From: Rostrohypoxylon terebratum
Taxonomy: Eukaryota; Ascomycota; Sordariomycetes; Xylariales; Hypoxylaceae
Direction: 5' to 3'
DNA length: 50,700 bases
NCBI GenBank assembly: GCA_022497145.1
Contig: MU386007.1
Span: forward strand, 1-50,700
The position numbers were made by a program, and so were the translations under genes. The notes below the pieces were generated by a model. It was not told the origin of the DNA and searched no databases. It was given only the letters and a program-made list of their open reading frames with translations. Positions 11,224 through 24,400 of the stretch are shown here, piece after piece; the first letter of the stretch is position 1; each line of letters starts with the position of its first letter.

Positions 11224-12196
11224 GGCTACAGGGCTACAAATAGGAACCCGCTCGTTAAGTGATCAACGATATTAATATAAGACTCAGATGCACATAGCAC
11301 TTTGTAACTATGTAGTAGGTATTTAAATTTAGGAAGAATACATGTTAAGCATAGCTCCGTTATACACATGTCCTTATTTGGATTGCTTCGACTATTTCTC
11401 ATTTCTCTAGGTCAGAATTTATTCTTCTATGTAGTCTAGGGCTAGTACAGTCTACAAGGTTAGCAATGCTAAGAAACTCGTCTTCTTCCTGCGTATGCTG
11501 CTTGCTGACTGGGTAGAATTTCGCCTGTGACATTCTCTTGCTCGCCTATCGAACGACAGAGCACATACATCCATGGATATCCCCAAATTCTATCTTACAG
11601 TACTTGCCACGTTTTTACAGTTACATTGCATGGAAAATCTCTAATTTCTAGAAGCAGGACATATTTATTATTTAGACTTGACTTGGTACATAGCTAATCT
11701 GGTATTTTTTTCCTTTTTGATGTTGATAATTCTGTTAGTTAAGACACTAGACGTCTTTAAAGCTAGTACAAGGTTCTCTTGAATTGAAAGAGTAAAAGAG
11801 TCTCAAAGAGTTCTAGTAAGTCCACGTACGTAATGCTAATGGGTAAGGTGGGTAAGGATTACCTGAATTGGTCAGCCATGGCCTGTGCACCTCGGGGTCG
11901 CGCTTTACGTGCTGTGGGGACCCCTGAACATGCCTAGATAACTCCGATCCGGCGGGCAGTCGTGGGGCACGAGAGCGCTAGCGTGGTTCCCTATGTGTAC
12001 TATGTATGCGCCTCCATCGCAAATTATGGTTCGAACTTCTTTTTTTCAAAATTCCATTAACCGTCAGTAACCGCAGGTATGTAGTCCTCAAAACATCTTA
12101 TAAATCCCATATCCTTCCTCTCTACCCTTCAATTGAAGTCTAACAGTACAATAAAGGCCTCATCTATAATATAACATAGGTCAAAGGTTGCCCAAG
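11224..12196. other. Intergenic region upstream of the ODC-type carrier
   Basis: About 970 bp. A GC-richer patch lies near 11,870-11,990 within AT-rich DNA and may be promoter sequence of the carrier gene. No tRNA or coding feature found. Confidence 0.5.
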
Positions 12197-13444
12197 ATGT
12201 CGCAGGACAAGCCGTTACCATTCGTGTACACCTTCGCCGCAGGTCAGTCGCATCGTAGCTCCCTCGTCACAAAGGCCGGAAATAGTGGACTAACAACCCT
12301 ATCTTAGGTGCCGTGGCTGGCATCTCGGAGGTAAGCAAGCAATGAGAATATGTTCTTCTCATGAAGACCCTCATACTAATTTCACATTCCACCAGATTCT
12401 GACCATGTACAACACCCCGCTTTGCTTTGTCGCGTGCGCATAATTAACCAGGACTAGGTATCCCCTCGACGTGGTGAAAACCCGAGTGTAAGCAGAAGAG
12501 CGATTCGAATAGAGGGGTCTTTCAAGCTTATAATGCGACAGACAACTTCAAACGGGGAAGGGAGCTGGCGCAGATTCTTACAATGGCATGCTGGACTGCT
12601 TCCAGAAGATCATTCGAAATGAAGGGTATAATATTCTCCTAAAATAGGGAACCTCACGCTTATCCAAAGCATAGGTTCTCGCGATTATACAGAGGAATCA
12701 CCGCCCCCATTTTGATGGAAGCCCCCAAGCGTGCTACCAAGTTCGCCGCCAACGATGAGTGGGGCAAGTTCTATCGCAAAGCTTTCGGCGCAGAGAAGAT
12801 GAACCAGTCACTCTCCATCTTGACTGGCGCATCTGCTGGAGCTACCGAATCCTTTGTCGTCGTGCCTTTTGAATTGGTCAAGATTCGGTTGCAAGACAAG
12901 GCTTCGGCAGGCAAATACTCGGGCATGATTGACGTCGTTGCCAAGACTATCAAAAATGAGGGTATTTTAGCCATGTACAATGGTCTCGAGAGTACTATGT
13001 GGCGACACATACTATGGAACGCCGGATACTTCGGCTGCATCTTCCAGGTGAAGGAACTCCTGCCGAAAGCCGAGTCTAAGCAAGGCGAGATTCTCAATGG
13101 TCTCGTCTCGGGCTCGATTGGTGGCACAGTTGGAACGATAATTAACACGCCAATGGACGTGGTTAAGTCGCGTATCCAAAACAGCCCCAAGATCGCCGGG
13201 ACCGTGCCCAAGTACAACTGGGCTTGGCCTGCTTGCGCGACAGTTATGAAGGAAGAAGGTTTCGGCGCCCTATACAAGGGTTTCTTACCTAAAGTCCTAA
13301 GACTCGGACCCGGTGGAGGTATCCTTCTAGTCGTTTTCACAGGCATGATGGTAAGAACTCAACATACCTCCCCATATTTATCCAGGACTACTCTCTAATG
13401 CTGCCTACCTATAGGATTTCTTCCGATCGATAAGAGAAACATAG
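12197..13444 (+). CDS. ODC1: Mitochondrial 2-oxodicarboxylate carrier (299 aa)
   Basis: Seven exons: 12197-12242, 12308-12330, 12396-12406, 12458-12487, 12542-12625, 12675-13350 and 13415-13444; total 900 nt. All introns are GT-AG. The third exon is only 11 nt and is needed to rebuild the first signature. The protein starts MSQDKPLPFVYTFAAGAVAG and shows three mitochondrial-carrier signatures: PLDVVKTR, PFELVKIR and PMDVVKSR. Length and N-terminus match the yeast Odc1/Odc2 group, which exchanges 2-oxoadipate and 2-oxoglutarate across the inner membrane and links lysine metabolism with the TCA cycle. Intron density is concentrated in the first 200 coding bases, common in fungal carriers. The substrate assignment is by family resemblance. 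Confidence 0.88.
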
Positions 13445-14399
13445 ACCTCTTGATGTTTGTTAATAGTACATGCAACGCCTTCTATCAGAATAGAGCCTTG
13501 TATATTGCCTACGATAGATACGTAACGTTTATAGAGAACAGATTCCCTACATGTGCCTTCCTCAATGCTATAAGCACCTAGGCCTAGATGTTACCCCTAA
13601 ACCATACCCACGTTGATTACTTCCTATTATGTTTACTACCAGAAGGTCGCTCTTGCTCGATGGGAGCTCGGTGATTTCGGGATTTTCAACTTCCAGGTTG
13701 GTATCAGGATTTACTCTTCATACGATACCTTGATTACTCCCCTGAAGATTCAAGGGTTCTTCTACTCACGGGCTGCGTATCTTGTTCTTCCAGAAGCAGG
13801 CACACTAGCGCACTTTCGAAAGAGCGGTCTTATCATAGCTTCCGAGGTTCTCAACATATCCTCGGTCATGCTTCCTTAACTACCTAGGTACCTATCGAGT
13901 TCTCTTGGTTGCTTTCCGCCACCAATATCATGTTTCTACGCACACGGAAATCTTTCTAAGTCTGTTATCCAATTACATGAAAATCAATACCTGAAGCTAC
14001 TTCTTCAACTGCCCGCCGGCTCCGTGAAATATCTTCCCCGCCCCTGGTGCCAAAATTAAGAAACCTCCTAATAAGTTTATCACATGCCCTTCTCAAGTTC
14101 CCTTCCAACTTCATTTTTTCTCAATCTAACTCTCAAACTTGCAATCTTTACTTTAACATCTTCATAATAACAGAAATACGGTCTTCTAGGACCCGAAATC
14201 TCAAGATAAGAAAGCTTATGTACTGCCTAACAACACGCCGATCCAACTAATTGTAGTACCAGACCTGTATGCTTCACATACCCCCGTCCAGTCCTTCACT
14301 ACTACTTCCTCTGTAGTTCAGTGGAATGCAACAGGATTCACCAACTGCATTCTCCAATCTCTACCGCCGCCTTCTTAATTCATCCGCCGTGACAACCAA
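13445..14399. other. Intergenic region
   Basis: About 955 bp. It contains an exact ACCTAGGT at 13882-13889 and a pyrimidine-rich stretch near 14,040-14,400 that probably serves as leader of the next gene. An 88-codon open frame at 13613-13879 has no protein-like features and is left out. Confidence 0.5.
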
Positions 14400-16998
14400 A
14401 TGTCTTCCTCCAGCAGCCATAGTGATGCTGAGAGCGACGTCACTAAATGTGCTTTTGACGTCAATGATGCGATCAAGGAACTGACTGAACACATCCATGA
14501 GCAGGTGACGGAAGAACCTGATGTTGACGTGGAAGGAGACAATGGTCACAATAATGGTTGCGGAGAAAATCGTAGGTTGCCATCCCACTACGCAAGAAAG
14601 CAGAGGCTAATTGCTTTGTAGAGGACGCGGCCCCTGTGTTCGCAGGACTATTCAATAACGTGATAAAACTCACACAATACGACGAAGAGTCTCAAGGCCG
14701 CAACTACAACATCCTGGAAGAGAAACACGAAGATCTGCTGCAAATCATCAGGGCATTTGGAAGAGAAATTCAAGACCAGATAGGCATGATCAAATCCCTA
14801 AAATACACTTCCAGGCGAGAAATAAATAAGCAGAAGAAACAGATCAAGGAATTACAAGATCGACTTAACGGAACCACTGAAGCTCCTGAAGTAAGCAATA
14901 CTTATTCCATTTTCCGGTCATGATATCCACTAACGTTTATAAATAGCCATGGAGCCATGGGCTGAGACAACTCCTTCGTGGAGACGGAGGTAATTACACT
15001 GCAATCTACCGTGCTATGTGTCAACAGGAGAACATGTCACAGAAGTTGAGATTTCTTCACCCTAACCTAACCCTTGAAAGGGGGGAAATTGCAGAAGAGA
15101 AACTTCTGAAACGTCGCCAGCAGGCAGAGAATAAGTACAAAAGACCCCCACGCGAACATCTATTCAATCCTCGGTTCATAGCCATTATTCTGCCCGACGT
15201 CTTCTTTTCCGTCTGGCCAGTTTCCCGCCGGATGCTGGGACAGCCGACATTCCCATTCGAGAGACTCCCAGCAGAGATTCAAATCAAGATTTTCGCCCGC
15301 GTATTTGTCAAAGGAGGCCTCGTCCACTGTTTATCCCGCTTAGACCCTGACAACCCACCTCTACCAGAGGACTTTCCAGAGGAAGATGTGAAAGGCCGAA
15401 GCCAGTTACCGACTGCCTTCCATTACGGCCCAGGGCCCTGCCAAATCTCGCTGGCTTGTAAACCAAACGATGTGCTGAGCACACTGCTGGTATGTAAGCG
15501 TTGGTACTTCATCGGGGTACACGCATTTTATGGGGCCAACACATTCGCGTTCAGTTCGCTAGGAGAATGGCATCAATTTTGCAACGGAATCGGCATGGCA
15601 CGTGTAGAGAGGCTCGTCAACGTCGAGATGATGTGGCACGGTTCTCAGATGCGTCGCCATGTATCAGGAGTATCGCGACGCTCTGTCGGCTTGTCCTGGT
15701 TCACCAAGACCAAACGCCTACGAACTCTTGTGGTCCACATACAAGAATTAGCACCGGATAGAATGAGACGCAGGTACGAGAACAGTGCGAAGGGACGAAG
15801 TTTTTACGATGAAGATATCTTTGTGAACGAGGATTATGACGAGAATAGCGGTGATGAGGATGAATACCCCTGCGGCCCCTCAGATGTCCCGTTCGACCCG
15901 GTCGCTGCGTTGATGGAACAGACTGAGGATCAGCCCAACAAGTGCAACTACCGATCAATGCGAACAGTTCAAGGGATAGACTACATTTATCAGCTCCGCG
16001 GCATGGACTGGGTCCGCTTCAAAGAGCGCGAGGGAGGCCGACGAGGGACGATTTTAGATCAATCATTTATTGAAGACGTACAACGATCCGTGACTCAGCC
16101 AAAGCGCCGCAGCGCGGAGAACAAGAGCGCTCTCCGAAACTTATCTGCACTAAAAGGTCTCAGGGATTGGATCCCGTCTGAAAAGGATATGCATATCATC
16201 GAGGCTTTCTACAACGAGTCGCCAGAGGTGGACTGGGTTTACGGTTATTCGGACACTGAAGACGAAGATCTTATGGAAGTAGATTCGGAAAGTGAAGGCG
16301 AAAGTGAGGATGAGAGTGAAGACGAAAGCGACGACGATCAACCAGCGTCTCCTAGGACTCCAGAAGCTCCAATTACACCACCCGCCACTCCCCATCAACA
16401 AATCAATGGACATCCGCAAACCCTTGACGATGAAATTAGAAATGCTCCTGGTAATGATAACAATGACAATGATGGCAGCGATCGGTCAAGCGACCTATTT
16501 GTGAGCTCAAGCCCTAACTCACCCATTAATCACCCGGAGAAAACAGGTGTAGATAATCACGACTCGATTAAGAATCCCGATGTAAACGCATTGCGCGACA
16601 ACTCAACTGGCAATGCCAACCTCTTAACTCCCCCCTCTAGTACATCTAGTCCACAAAACCCACCCGCCCTCAATCCCCCAGGCGGGAGTACCAGTAAAAA
16701 CGTACCGCTTTCCAAACTTCTCAACACCGATAAAAACAAGGGCAAATCCAAGGATGACCCCATCGATCTCACGGCGTTGGAAGATGACGGTGGTGGTGCC
16801 CCAGATTGGGACTATTTCTCGGACAGAGAGAGATTTGTCAAAGACGAGACCCCTCCCGACAGCGACGACGAGGAACTTTTGCGAGTTGCAACTCCGCCAC
16901 CCAAGCGGCCGAGCAAAAAGCGCAAAGCCGATGGCGAATCGACGCCGAAGCGCCGAAAGCTGGATAAGTCTTCTAAGAACAAGAAGAATAAGCAGTAA
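14400..16998 (+). CDS. Coiled-coil and F-box-like nuclear protein (about 823 aa)
   Basis: Three exons are proposed: 14400-14504, 14576-14890 and 14947-16998 (2,472 nt). The second intron (14891-14946, GTAAGC to ATAG with CTAAC) is strong; the first (14505-14575, GTGACG to GTAG) is weaker but keeps phase 0. Exon 2 encodes a charged coiled coil (LEEKHEDLLQIIRAFGREIQ). Exon 3 carries an F-box-like segment at about residue 242 (FPFERLPAEIQIKIFARVF) with a fungal continuation through LLVCKRWYFIGVHAFYGANTF. A long acidic Ser/Asp/Glu region follows, then a basic C-terminus with nuclear-localisation-like KKRKADGESTPKRRK. A role as an SCF adaptor in the nucleus is inferred. If intron 1 is wrong, translation may start further downstream. 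Confidence 0.65.
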
Positions 16999-17511
16999 GA
17001 CTACGTAGAATATTTCCGTCGCTTAAATGGAGACCGTCAAATGAAAGCGACTACGGAGAGTTCGGAGCGATAATCTATGAAGCATTTCTTACATAATAGC
17101 TTTCTCAGTTGCATGGCTTTCTACTGACCAAGGATATTTAACTGCTTACCGATATTTTGCTCGAAACACTCCAAGCACGTACTTGTACTGATTACACGCC
17201 TTTAAATGCCGTATCACCAGAGGCATCAGGCAGATAATATTGAGGGAGACAAATATGTACATAAAAGGAGTCTATCTAGATGCGGGCAGGTCATGAATTG
17301 CGATTGCGCTGATCGAGCTCACGCTCACGATGGAGGAGAGCTAGGAAAGGGCATAGGCCAGAAGCTAACGATTTTGCTGTTGCAGACTGGCGGAAAACGG
17401 GTTCGAACGCGCGATTGTTTTTGCATGCACATAATTCCCAGAATTAGCTTAGCAGCCGTACATAATCGATGTTTTCTCACAATATCATAATAATTTCCGT
17501 GGTATCAAGCT
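16999..17511. other. Convergent intergenic region
   Basis: About 510 bp between two converging 3' ends. A GGGTTCGAAC string near 17,399 resembles a tRNA T-loop, but the flanking bases do not pair. Nothing else seen. Confidence 0.55.
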
Positions 17512-19106
17512 CTAATCAAACACGACCTTGCGTCCCTGGAACTCAACTTTTTGAGCCCCCTCCTTCGCCTTCTTAGCTGCCGCCCAACTAGGATGTAAAG
17601 GTCCCGTATCGTCTCTCTTCGGAGGAGCCTTTGGTTTCGGCCTCTCCTCCACGGGCCGCCTTTCTTCTCGTCTGTTTCCCTTTCCACCTCCACCCTGCAT
17701 CTGCCTTAAGCGTTCGGGGTGGACGTTCTTGTTCTCGAACGGGTTACGAATGCCCTTCTTCCAGGGTTTATTCGACCCATCGCCATCTTCGGTCGCACCG
17801 CGCCGCATATCCCAGCCCTTATCTCGCCCTTCATTTTGCTGTTTTTGTAGATGTTTTGCTTTCTCCTTGTACTTCTTCTCCCATATAGCTTGGCGCGCCC
17901 GTTGACCCCGCCTGTTCTTCCGCGGGGGAGCGACGTCGATATCGGAGGCCTCGGACTCGGAGCCCGATATATAACCGCCCATCAATGATGGCAGGAATGC
18001 AGAACCGCCGGTGGAGATGGGATCCGATCTTGCAGTCTTAGTCTTCTTCGATGGCGGAGGAGACGCGGAAGCGGAGGTTTCGCTGCCTGAGAAGTCGGGG
18101 TTTTCGTCCTCGTCCTCGCCCTCGTCCTCCGACGAATCGCCAGCTGACGAGACAGATATATCATCAGCGGTCGTTACTTTTCGGACAGATCTTGATCTGC
18201 TGTCCGCTGCTATTTCATCTCCACTTTCTCCTTCTTCATCTGAGTCTTCTTCGTCGCTAGAACCTGCCACAAAAGCGTCGTACCGCGACCACGCGCGCTC
18301 TTCCGCATCGCTGTCCGAAAAGCCCTCGAATGGTTCCTCGTCTTCCGGCTCGTCTTCTTCGTCCTCACTCGGCTCTTGTTCTTCTTCTTCCGTGGTTGTT
18401 TTTCGCTTCCTCTTCAAGAGCACCGGCTCAGGCTCCTCCTCATGTCCAGACTCTTCTCCGTCCTCTTCCTCTTTCTCACGGCCAACCGCTCTCGCACCAT
18501 CGTCTCTTTCGTCAGCCTGATCTTCCTTATCTTCCCTACCATCTTTCTTATTCTTCTTATCCTTCCCGGCCTTCTTCATCTTATCCGGCATCAGCACCCT
18601 TAACGCCATGCACGTGCCCATAATAGCTTCCTCGATCACGTCGCGGATCTGCTTTCGATTACACAGCGCACTCGTCACATTATGCAACGCCGTCTTCTCC
18701 TCCTCGGATAGGCCATCGGGTTTCTGCACCGGTCTCACTAGGTCGGAGGGCAATCGCGGGGACTCGGCCACGCCCTTGATCTTCAAGAGCGACGAGCATA
18801 GGTGGGCATGCGCGGCCTGTTGGAGGTCGAGACTCTGCAATCGTGAACAGTCATGTTAGCCACGGCCTATTTCCCATCGAATATCTCTATGGATCTGGTA
18901 CAAGAACGCACCTTCAGCACAGCGACCTCCCTCTCCAGCCTAGCCACCTTGTCGGGAGCTCCTTGGGCCTGGGCCTCGCGGATGCGCTTGCTTAGACGTT
19001 GGCGCTCGAAGCCCTTGGCCGTCTTCATCCCCCGCGCGAGTTCCTTGTGCCATTGAGTCAGCTTCTCCGAGAGGCTAGGCTCGTGGTTCCGTTTCCGTTT
19101 CGGCAT
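17512..19106 (-). CDS. BUD22: BUD22-family ribosome biogenesis protein (505 aa)
   Basis: Two exons, 19106-18912 and 18834-17512, joined over a 77-bp intron (GTGCGT to TTGCAG), total 1,518 nt. The N-terminus MPKRKRNHEPSLSEKLTQWH with the following coiled coil, the DVIEEAIMGT segment, the long acidic middle and the C-terminal HPSWAAAKKAKEG...GRKVVFD signature match the Bud22/SRFBP1 family. Yeast Bud22 is a nucleolar factor needed for small-subunit rRNA processing. The acidic Glu/Asp/Ser tracts give long serine-rich frames on the opposite strand, which are shadows. It shares a 784-bp divergent promoter with the SDR gene. Confidence 0.87.
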
Positions 19107-19890
19107 GTTGAGCGGTTTGTGGTTACTGCGCTAAATTTGCAATGAAGAAATCCAAAAATCTAGAAATCGTCTCGTCAAACAAAGTTTTGGGGACATGGGA
19201 CATTGATGGTTATTGTGATATAATCTTATATACTCATAATCGCTATCGATATGTAACAATTCAATATTACTGATCTATCCGTTTGTTTGTCATCAAGGTT
19301 TAGTCATCAAACCTCCGTCGCGCTTTTGACTTTTTGAGGCCTTTTAAAATGACGATAGTATCAGCCCTAACGTCCTTGTAATACCTACAAGGGGGCTAAA
19401 AGGAGATAAACCCGGATATAGACATTTTTATATCCATCGGTATCAACATTCTAGCGGTACGGGGATAAGGAGAGCAACTTTAAAAGTTCATTGCAACGCA
19501 GCATCATGAATCTCACTACTAGAGGTCTACTAAAGACTAAGTGGTGCCATTTTAGTGACTCGGTCTCCGAATATCGCGAATCTGGCTCCACTGAGGGGTG
19601 GATGTTACTAAATGATTCCAGGTTGATGCCATGATACTCAGTAGCAACCATTGGATGGTGGCATATAATAGCCGCGTTAATTACATCGCAGCTTACTAGG
19701 GGTTCAAGCTGCTGTCTACAAATAAGGAAGGCAAGGGCGCCTCGATTACTCATTCCCACGAAGAGTATCAATCAAGTAAGACATAGAAGACATAGATCGA
19801 ACATTTATATACGCTGAATATAAACTCTCCGTCACGCAATTCTGTTTCGTTGATCGATTATACGACAGCGTTCTCAAACCACTTGAAGAA
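19107..19890. other. Divergent promoter region between BUD22 and the SDR gene
   Basis: About 780 bp of AT-rich DNA. No operator or repeat recognised; a 106-codon minus-strand frame at 19451-19771 has no protein-like character. Confidence 0.5.
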
Positions 19891-20936
19891 ATGGCGACTT
19901 CACAGACAACTCCGACCGCACTTGATGCGGGGAACTTGTTCGATGTCAAAGGGATGGTTGCCGTTGTCACGGGAGGTGGTACGGGTGAGCTTGAACACAT
20001 ATCACGTCCCTATATCTTCATCCATACGTCCACTAACATACTACTCAACCGTAGGGATTGGGCTGATGATAGCCAGGGCACTCGCAACTAACGGCGCTGC
20101 CAAAGTATACATCCTGGGCAGACGTCTCGAAGTCTTGCAGAAAGCCGCCGCTGAAGCTGGTCCTAACGTGATTCCCATAGCGGCCGACGTCACATCTAAG
20201 GAAGCGCTACAAGCAGCAGCAGACCACGTCAAGAACGACGCTGGCTTCGTCAACTTGCTAGTCTGCAACTCAGGTATCGGTGGGCCGTACGGTATCAGAC
20301 CCAAAAAAGAGACCACGCTCGACGAATTTATCGAGGCTAACTGGTCTATCCCTATCGAGGAGTATACCAGTACGTTCAACGTCAACACGAGCGCTGTGTG
20401 GTATACCACTGTGGCCTTTCTAAAACTTCTGGATGCCGGAAATAAGCAAGGTAATGTTGAGCAAATGAGCCACGTAATTGTTACAAGCAGTATTGCCGGT
20501 CTCAACAAGATAAACACCGGCGGCTTCGCATACGGGCAAAGCAAGGCTGCTTGCTTACACCTCGTCAAGCACTTGAGTGTCGTACTGCCGCAGTGGAATA
20601 TTAGGGCCAATGCTATATGCCCCGGTCGTAAGTGTTGATACCCTCTTGTACCCTTCAACCTTCTTCCTTTCATGAAGGGGGTGAAGATGGAAGGAAAGTT
20701 CTACTTAACAAATTCGGTGTGCTGACTCGCAGGTAGTTTATCCAAGTGAGATGTCCGCTCCTATTCTTGCGAGGGGAGGTCTAGGGAAAGATCAGATACC
20801 ACTCGAACGCCCTGGGGACGAAAAGGATCTGGGGGGCACCATCCTCTACTTAGCCTCTAGAGCAGGTGCTTATAATAACGGCACCGTCATCGTTACCGAC
20901 GGAGGAAGATTAACAACGTTTCCTTCCACGTTCTAA
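19891..20936 (+). CDS. Short-chain dehydrogenase/reductase (288 aa)
   Basis: Three exons: 19891-19984, 20055-20627 and 20737-20936 (867 nt). The last acceptor is read as GTAG at 20736, which restores the common SDR phrase CPGLYPSEM; using the CAG four bases earlier would break the frame. The Rossmann cofactor motif TGGGTGIG is at residues 27-34 and spans the first intron. The catalytic set is S177, Y191 and K195 (YGQSK). The usual NNAG is replaced by CNSG. It ends in a normal VTDGG tail, so the enzyme looks complete. The substrate is not predictable; classical SDRs use NAD(P)H for alcohol/ketone interconversion. No signal peptide. Confidence 0.85.
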
Positions 20937-21148
20937 TTCATGAAGTGCAGTAGTTGTGGTATAACTAAGGATAGTGGCAAGATATTCGATCAATCGTCTA
21001 AGCATCTGCTAAGAAAGTCAGTTTCGTAGACAGAAATATGCGTCAAGGTAGAAATATAGTTCTGAAATGACCTAACGAAAGAATAGCTTTTCTCCAAGAA
21101 GTAATGTTAGATTAGAATTTAGATATCAACATCTACATTGGCATCGTA

Positions 21149-21412
21149 TCAGAATTTGTCCGGTGGCCCGAGCCGAAGACCGTGGTTCCATGAAGCAATA
21201 CCCGAGGTCAGTTGTCCCACGCTTCCACTAGGATTAAGTAGATCCTTCGTTGCGGGATTCAGTGGAGTCTGCGTACGTATACCATGTATGGATTCAATAG
21301 TCCTATGGTTTGTATAAGGATCCGCCGTTACTGTTTCCAATGCACCCGTGTCTGATGAATGAGGTTTCCTGCCACGTTCAAGGCGTGCTAGGGTGGCACG
21401 ACATCCTTGCTG
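21149..21412 (-). pseudogene. Possible orphan terminal exon in gene-poor DNA
   Basis: An 88-codon frame on the minus strand opens directly after an acceptor-like GGTAG and ends with TGA at 21149-21151. It reads as ordinary polar protein (GCRATLARLERGRKP at its start, LRLGPPDKF at its end) rather than low-complexity noise. I found no convincing upstream exon in 21,413-22,100, so this is either the last exon of a gene I cannot rebuild, or the remains of one. The product is unknown. Confidence 0.25.
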
Positions 21413-24400
21413 CTACCTAGCTCTTTCATTAGATTTTGATATGTCGAGCAATACCATGACGATTCGACCAGTTCTAGTAGATATTATCTTGAAGATACAT
21501 ATTGGTGTAGTATAGGAGACACTTGACGGGGACGGCTTAAGGTGGGTCAGGGGCGATTTAGCCACAAAGCCGGAAGATAGGGTGCAGATTGGACCCCAAG
21601 ATATCCACCATAGGCGGCTCCTTGCAATTTGTCAGCTAGCAGAATATCACAGTCACGTATAAGTCATCCTGGTTTACCATCGGTGCAGACCTTAAATGCC
21701 TGGTTGGTAAGTAGTCGCATCACCCCGGTTCTGTGGTTTGACGATTCGAATGAGCATTCGAACGTAAAATGCGGTGACGGTAATGCTGGCGGCTTGTTCC
21801 GCATAGGCTTACCGACTCGGCATTGCTATTTTCATGCTTAGATACAGGCAAAGTGACTGAAGACCTCCAGGGACTCATTCGAATATTCGAATAGACGTGG
21901 CAGCGGTCGAAGAAGACCTCGATAAAGTCATAAACATTATTATGGCAGTTCTGCGTAGACCCAGATACCTGTAGCAGGGCCTCCGCAAATCGGCGTAACT
22001 CAGGATGTATTCTTGGAGCACCCAAAGACGCTTTCTAGTCTTGCGTACCTATACACCCGGAGATATTGTAGGCACTAGCATCGATAAAGGACTTCAGGGA
22101 GAAAGTCGGCCCGACAAGTCATAGTCTTATAGAATCAAACTCATGCGCCGGCGAGCGAAGATAAGTGAGGACGCTAAACATGCTCAAGAAGGCAACTATG
22201 TCCAAGAAAGAGGGACTGGAGAACGTAGCAAACCACGAAGTGACAGGGGTCGATATCGAAAGGAGGTTGAATCTCCATAATCTGTATGTTGCTTGTCATA
22301 TGATAGGTCGGATCTACCGCGGTCTATCCTCCGCCGGTGGGAAGAGGGAAATATGAAAGCGCGCAAGTAGAGTGGGAACTCCAGCTCAAACAATACATTG
22401 AATCTGCTAAGTCTTTGCGCGTTTAATGTTGATAACAAGATGTCGGGACGTCTGCGTGTTCATTCGCTTGTTTCAATAACCCAACTCGACATTGGATCGG
22501 TGGGTATCTGGATATCCGGGCCGTTTCCGGAAAGCTCAGTATCTCTAGAAAGCTGATAGTGTGACGTAGGATTGGCCAAGATTCACATTGAAACAATTGG
22601 ATTCAACGATGCTCTCCAAGGTTGCGTATGTGGTCGCGTTGTCGATGAGTCCGTTCTTCTAAGGGGCAGAATTCTTCGTTGTAAGTTAGATGAGTGAATG
22701 CTGTTGTAGTTTGATCATATATAGGTAGGTATCGAGATATAAGGAGTCGCATGTCGGATTGAAGGGATTAGTCTAACTTTGCTTTGGTACATGAGGTGTA
22801 CTAGGGCGTACACGATGATTTTTGTAAGGGGGGAGGATGAAGAAAAATCATTGGAAGCTGTAAGTTGGAGATCATACATCAAAAATGCAGGTGCCCTTTT
22901 GGGGATATGATCGGACCTACCTGCGCCTATCAAATTTCATGTATTTTCAAGGCGATAGATAGCTCCAAAAGACCTGACGTCACCTAGACAGTTGTATCAA
23001 TTGTCTTAGTCAATACTTTCTGAGGTATTTGGTTACCTTTTCACATATTTACAATTCATTCGATACCTTGCAGAATATCATTATAAGGTCGGAATTAGGT
23101 ATACAATAGGAACAATAGTTAATCAATTATCGACTTCTTGACATAGAATCGATACGAGGGGTCTCTCAATTTCAGTGGAAATTTGGCACGTGCTTATCGA
23201 TACAACACCTCCAGGGCGAGGTCTCTGCCTATGCAGCTAAGTTAGCGCATTCTAGCTGGTAGCTAGCCCTGTAGGCTCCACTTAGGTACCTTGAACATGT
23301 AGGGGCTTTACCCCGCAATACGCCAACTTTCGGGACTAATAACGAGGATATCACGGCTTCGAGAATCAAAAATGATGTTTATATATAGGTACTTAGGAAC
23401 TAGGTAGAGATTATGAAGACATATCAATTTTACCTCCTTGCTTATTTATGGAATGAGTTGCATCTATCCGAGGCTCATGGTTGTAAGCTATGAGAGCGAG
23501 ATCTCCGTCTCTTTACTCATTTTCACTCGGACTTCCGCAAACACATAGATACATGGGACCATAACAGGACTGATATCATCAGACCGCAGTTGGAAAGATC
23601 CGGTTGAACGGGGAAAGCAGTCTGGACCAAGTGCAGCCCATCTCCAACTGAATGCCGAGATCCCTCCAGCCATGTACGTAAAGGTACGTTCGTGTACTAT
23701 ATACTCTAGCTCTTTCCCCAGTTACTTCAGTTACTTACCAAGTTGTCAAATTATTTAGTTCAAGCGTGTAACATTTCATTGAATTCAAAAATAGGTAGTT
23801 ACCCAATGTAATGTAAAGTTAAGTGTATGACCGTTACTTCCCATGTGTATCACGATGGGTACTAGGTATCGTAGACGGGCGCTCGATGTTGCCGCCCAGG
23901 TGTAGACATCGGATGAACTGCGAGAACGCGTGTATCACTACTTGCCATCACACGCAACACCGTCTCAATTTCGATTCGATATCCAGATGATGAACCGGCG
24001 ACCCCGCATTTGTTCTTCTCGGTACATAGTCCAAATGCTCCCAAGTTCTATGTACATATCAGATCCGTGGATGCATGTGTATCAAAGGGTATTCGAGACC
24101 AATCATCAATAAGTATTCGGTTAGTCCAGGAAGGAGGAGAGTGGGCGATTGGCATCTATTCGCCATGTGGCTGCCGCGCCTTGCACTAAATGGTCTTTGT
24201 TTCCTGCTCTCGCTGTTGATCTCTTTACATAAGAGTATGTAGATGAGGGCATAAACTCATTGTTCCTTCCCATCTTCTATTCAATTTACCTCACCCAGAA
24301 ACTTTATAATTAGTACCTAGCCGTTGTAACTTCTGTGATCGATTATCAATTATCCATTCTTCATCATTCATCCGCATCCGCATCCTTAACCTCGACCTCC

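Noticed and set aside
12028..12050. GGTTCGAAC followed by a T run, possible tRNA 3' end and Pol III terminator
   Set aside because: No pairing T-stem and no cloverleaf upstream; it lies in the carrier promoter.
13613..13879. 88-codon plus-strand frame
   Set aside because: No recognisable features; lies between two well-supported genes and starts at a non-ATG codon.
17390..17420. GGGTTCGAAC resembling a tRNA T-loop
   Set aside because: The bases on either side do not form a T-stem, and no A box or acceptor stem is found upstream.
18011..18520. 169-codon Ser-rich frame on the plus strand
   Set aside because: It is the exact antisense of the acidic Glu/Asp/Ser part of BUD22.
19850..20638. 262-codon continuous frame starting upstream of the SDR gene
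   Set aside because: Its N-terminal part reads through SDR exon 1 in the wrong frame and through intron 1; splicing at 19984/20055 restores the TGGGTGIG motif.
22000..22060. RLWVLQEYI-like string suggesting a HET domain
   Set aside because: Only one weak motif, with no neighbouring HET motifs in frame; kept only as a hint in the gene-poor-region finding.
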